Positions 4,806 through 5,479 of a DNA stretch of 5,479 nt are shown here, one piece after another. The DNA lies in NCBI GenBank assembly GCA_026981635.1, contig JALSIF010000040.1, positions 1-5,479 on the forward strand, in the 5' to 3' direction. Below the pieces are notes generated by a model. It did not search any database. It was given only the letters and a program-made list of their open reading frames with translations, and was not told the origin of the DNA. The number at the start of each line of letters is the position of its first letter. The stretch's first letter is position 1. Origin of the DNA: JALSIF01 sp026981635 [NCBI: bacterium]. GTDB lineage: Bacteria > 4484-113 > JALSIF01. The position numbers and the translations under genes are program-made.

Positions 4806-5479
4806 ATGCCGACGGAAACTGACCGCCACCTGCTCAGCCTCTACCAGAAGCACCTAAACGAGGGGCTCGCCCGCCTGATTGACTTTATGGGCCTGGCCAC
4901 CGAGGAGGTGGATGCGGAGGGCTCCATCGTGCGCACGGCAGACGGGCGCGAGTTCATTGACCTCCTTGGCGGCTACGGGGTCTTCAACCTGGGCCACCGC
5001 CACCCCCGGGTGGTGGAGGCGGTGCGGCGCCAGCTTGAGCGCATGCCCCTCTCGGCCAAGGTCTTCCTCAACCGCCCCCAGGCGGAGCTGGCCGCAAAGC
5101 TTGCCGAGATCACCCCGGGGGAGCTTGCCAGGTGCTTCTTCTGCAACTCGGGCACCGAGGCGGTGGAGGCGGCCATCAAGTTTTCCCGCCTGGCCACCGG
5201 CCGCTCCCAGGTGGTCTACGCCACCGGCGCCTTCCACGGCAAGACCCTGGGCTCCCTCTCCGCCACCGACCGTCCCCACTACCGCGACCCCTTCATGCCT
5301 CTCTTGGAGTTTCGCCTGGTCCCCTACGGCGACCCGGCCTCCCTTGAGGAGGCGGTTAGCGAGGACACCGCCTGCCTGCTCATTGAGCCCATCCAGGGCG
5401 AGGGGGGCATCGTCATCCCCCCCGACGGCTACCTTCGGGCCTGCCGCGAGGCCTGCCATCGGGCGGGCGCCCTTTTGGT
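4806..5479 (+). CDS. Class III PLP aminotransferase, putrescine aminotransferase-like, N-terminal half
   Basis: The frame opens with ATG at 4806 and is cut by the right edge after 224 codons, about half of the usual 430-460 residues. It shows the fold-type I aminotransferase landmarks: GREFIDLLGGYGVFNLGHRHP (48-68, in two parts), the phosphate-binding NSGTEAVEAAIK (114-125), AFHGKTLGSLSAT (142-154), PFMPLL (162-167) and EPIQGEGG (194-201). The FIDxLGGxGxFNxGHR and CNSGTE...AFHGKxLGxLSAT...PFMPLL combination is closest to putrescine aminotransferase (PatA/YgjG), although acetylornithine or other omega-amine enzymes cannot be excluded. The catalytic lysine and the cofactor aspartate lie beyond the window. 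The enzyme would move an amino group from an amine to a keto acid, usually 2-oxoglutarate, using pyridoxal phosphate in the cytoplasm. It is divergent from the A9-linked gene, with 56 bp between start codons. Confidence 0.88.
   Translation, partial: MPTETDRHLLSLYQKHLNEGLARLIDFMGLATEEVDAEGSIVRTADGREFIDLLGGYGVFNLGHRHPRVVEAVRRQLERMPLSAKVFLNRPQAELAAKLAEITPGELARCFFCNSGTEAVEAAIKFSRLATGRSQVVYATGAFHGKTLGSLSATDRPHYRDPFMPLLEFRLVPYGDPASLEEAVSEDTACLLIEPIQGEGGIVIPPDGYLRACREACHRAGALL

Noticed and set aside
4425-4853. 142-residue minus-strand ORF overlapping the EutT/EutQ-like gene
   Set aside because: It is a Ser/Arg/Pro-rich alternate frame with no motif, and its start lies inside the aminotransferase gene upstream of the TATAAT promoter.
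4854-5459. 201-residue minus-strand ORF opposite the aminotransferase
   Set aside because: The plus strand encodes unmistakable class III aminotransferase motifs throughout; the minus-strand frame is a Gly/Ala/Val-rich shadow.

Overview
The window looks like chromosomal DNA from a moderately GC-rich bacterium, possibly thermophilic and not a well-studied model. Lipoprotein signal peptides and TATAAT-like -10 boxes say Bacteria rather than Archaea. Several genes have a -10 box only 6-9 nt before the start codon and no Shine-Dalgarno sequence. This suggests largely leaderless transcription, as in Deinococcus-Thermus, Actinobacteria and some Chloroflexota. The phylum cannot be fixed from this sequence alone.

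Layout from left to right. (1) 1-99, minus strand: the N-terminus of a UPF0210/DUF711 protein running off the left edge. (2) 100-366: a divergent regulatory region with nested inverted repeats and a candidate promoter for the next operon. (3) 367-2356, plus strand: two tandem paralogous lipoproteins, each with a strong Shine-Dalgarno, of a family I do not recognise. They share an almost identical 76-bp tract near their 3' ends. (4) 2366-2404: a strong hairpin between convergent genes, probably a terminator. (5) 2417-3370, minus strand: a cytoplasmic HExxH zinc metallopeptidase resembling DUF2268. (6) 3413-4749, minus strand: two ORFs that appear to be one gene interrupted, or programmed, at a run of nine adenines. 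The N-terminal part carries an ITPLA motif like those in EutT and EutQ, then a Pro-rich disordered stretch with W-x-G/R-N repeats. The C-terminal part carries an amphipathic helix, another Pro/Ala-rich linker and an ACT (UPF0237-like) domain. (7) 4750-4805: a 56-bp divergent promoter region with a -10 box exactly 6 nt before each start codon. (8) 4806-5479, plus strand: the N-terminal half of a class III PLP aminotransferase closest to putrescine aminotransferase, cut by the right edge.

The most interesting item is the A9-linked gene. A single slip (-1 ribosomal frameshift, or one extra A in the mRNA) would join the two halves into a 445-residue protein. Its parts resemble bacterial-microcompartment-associated proteins, and it sits divergently from an aminotransferase. 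No shell protein is visible here, so the microcompartment link is a hypothesis. The lipoprotein pair is a separate, probably co-transcribed unit with different translation signals and, in its first gene, lower GC.
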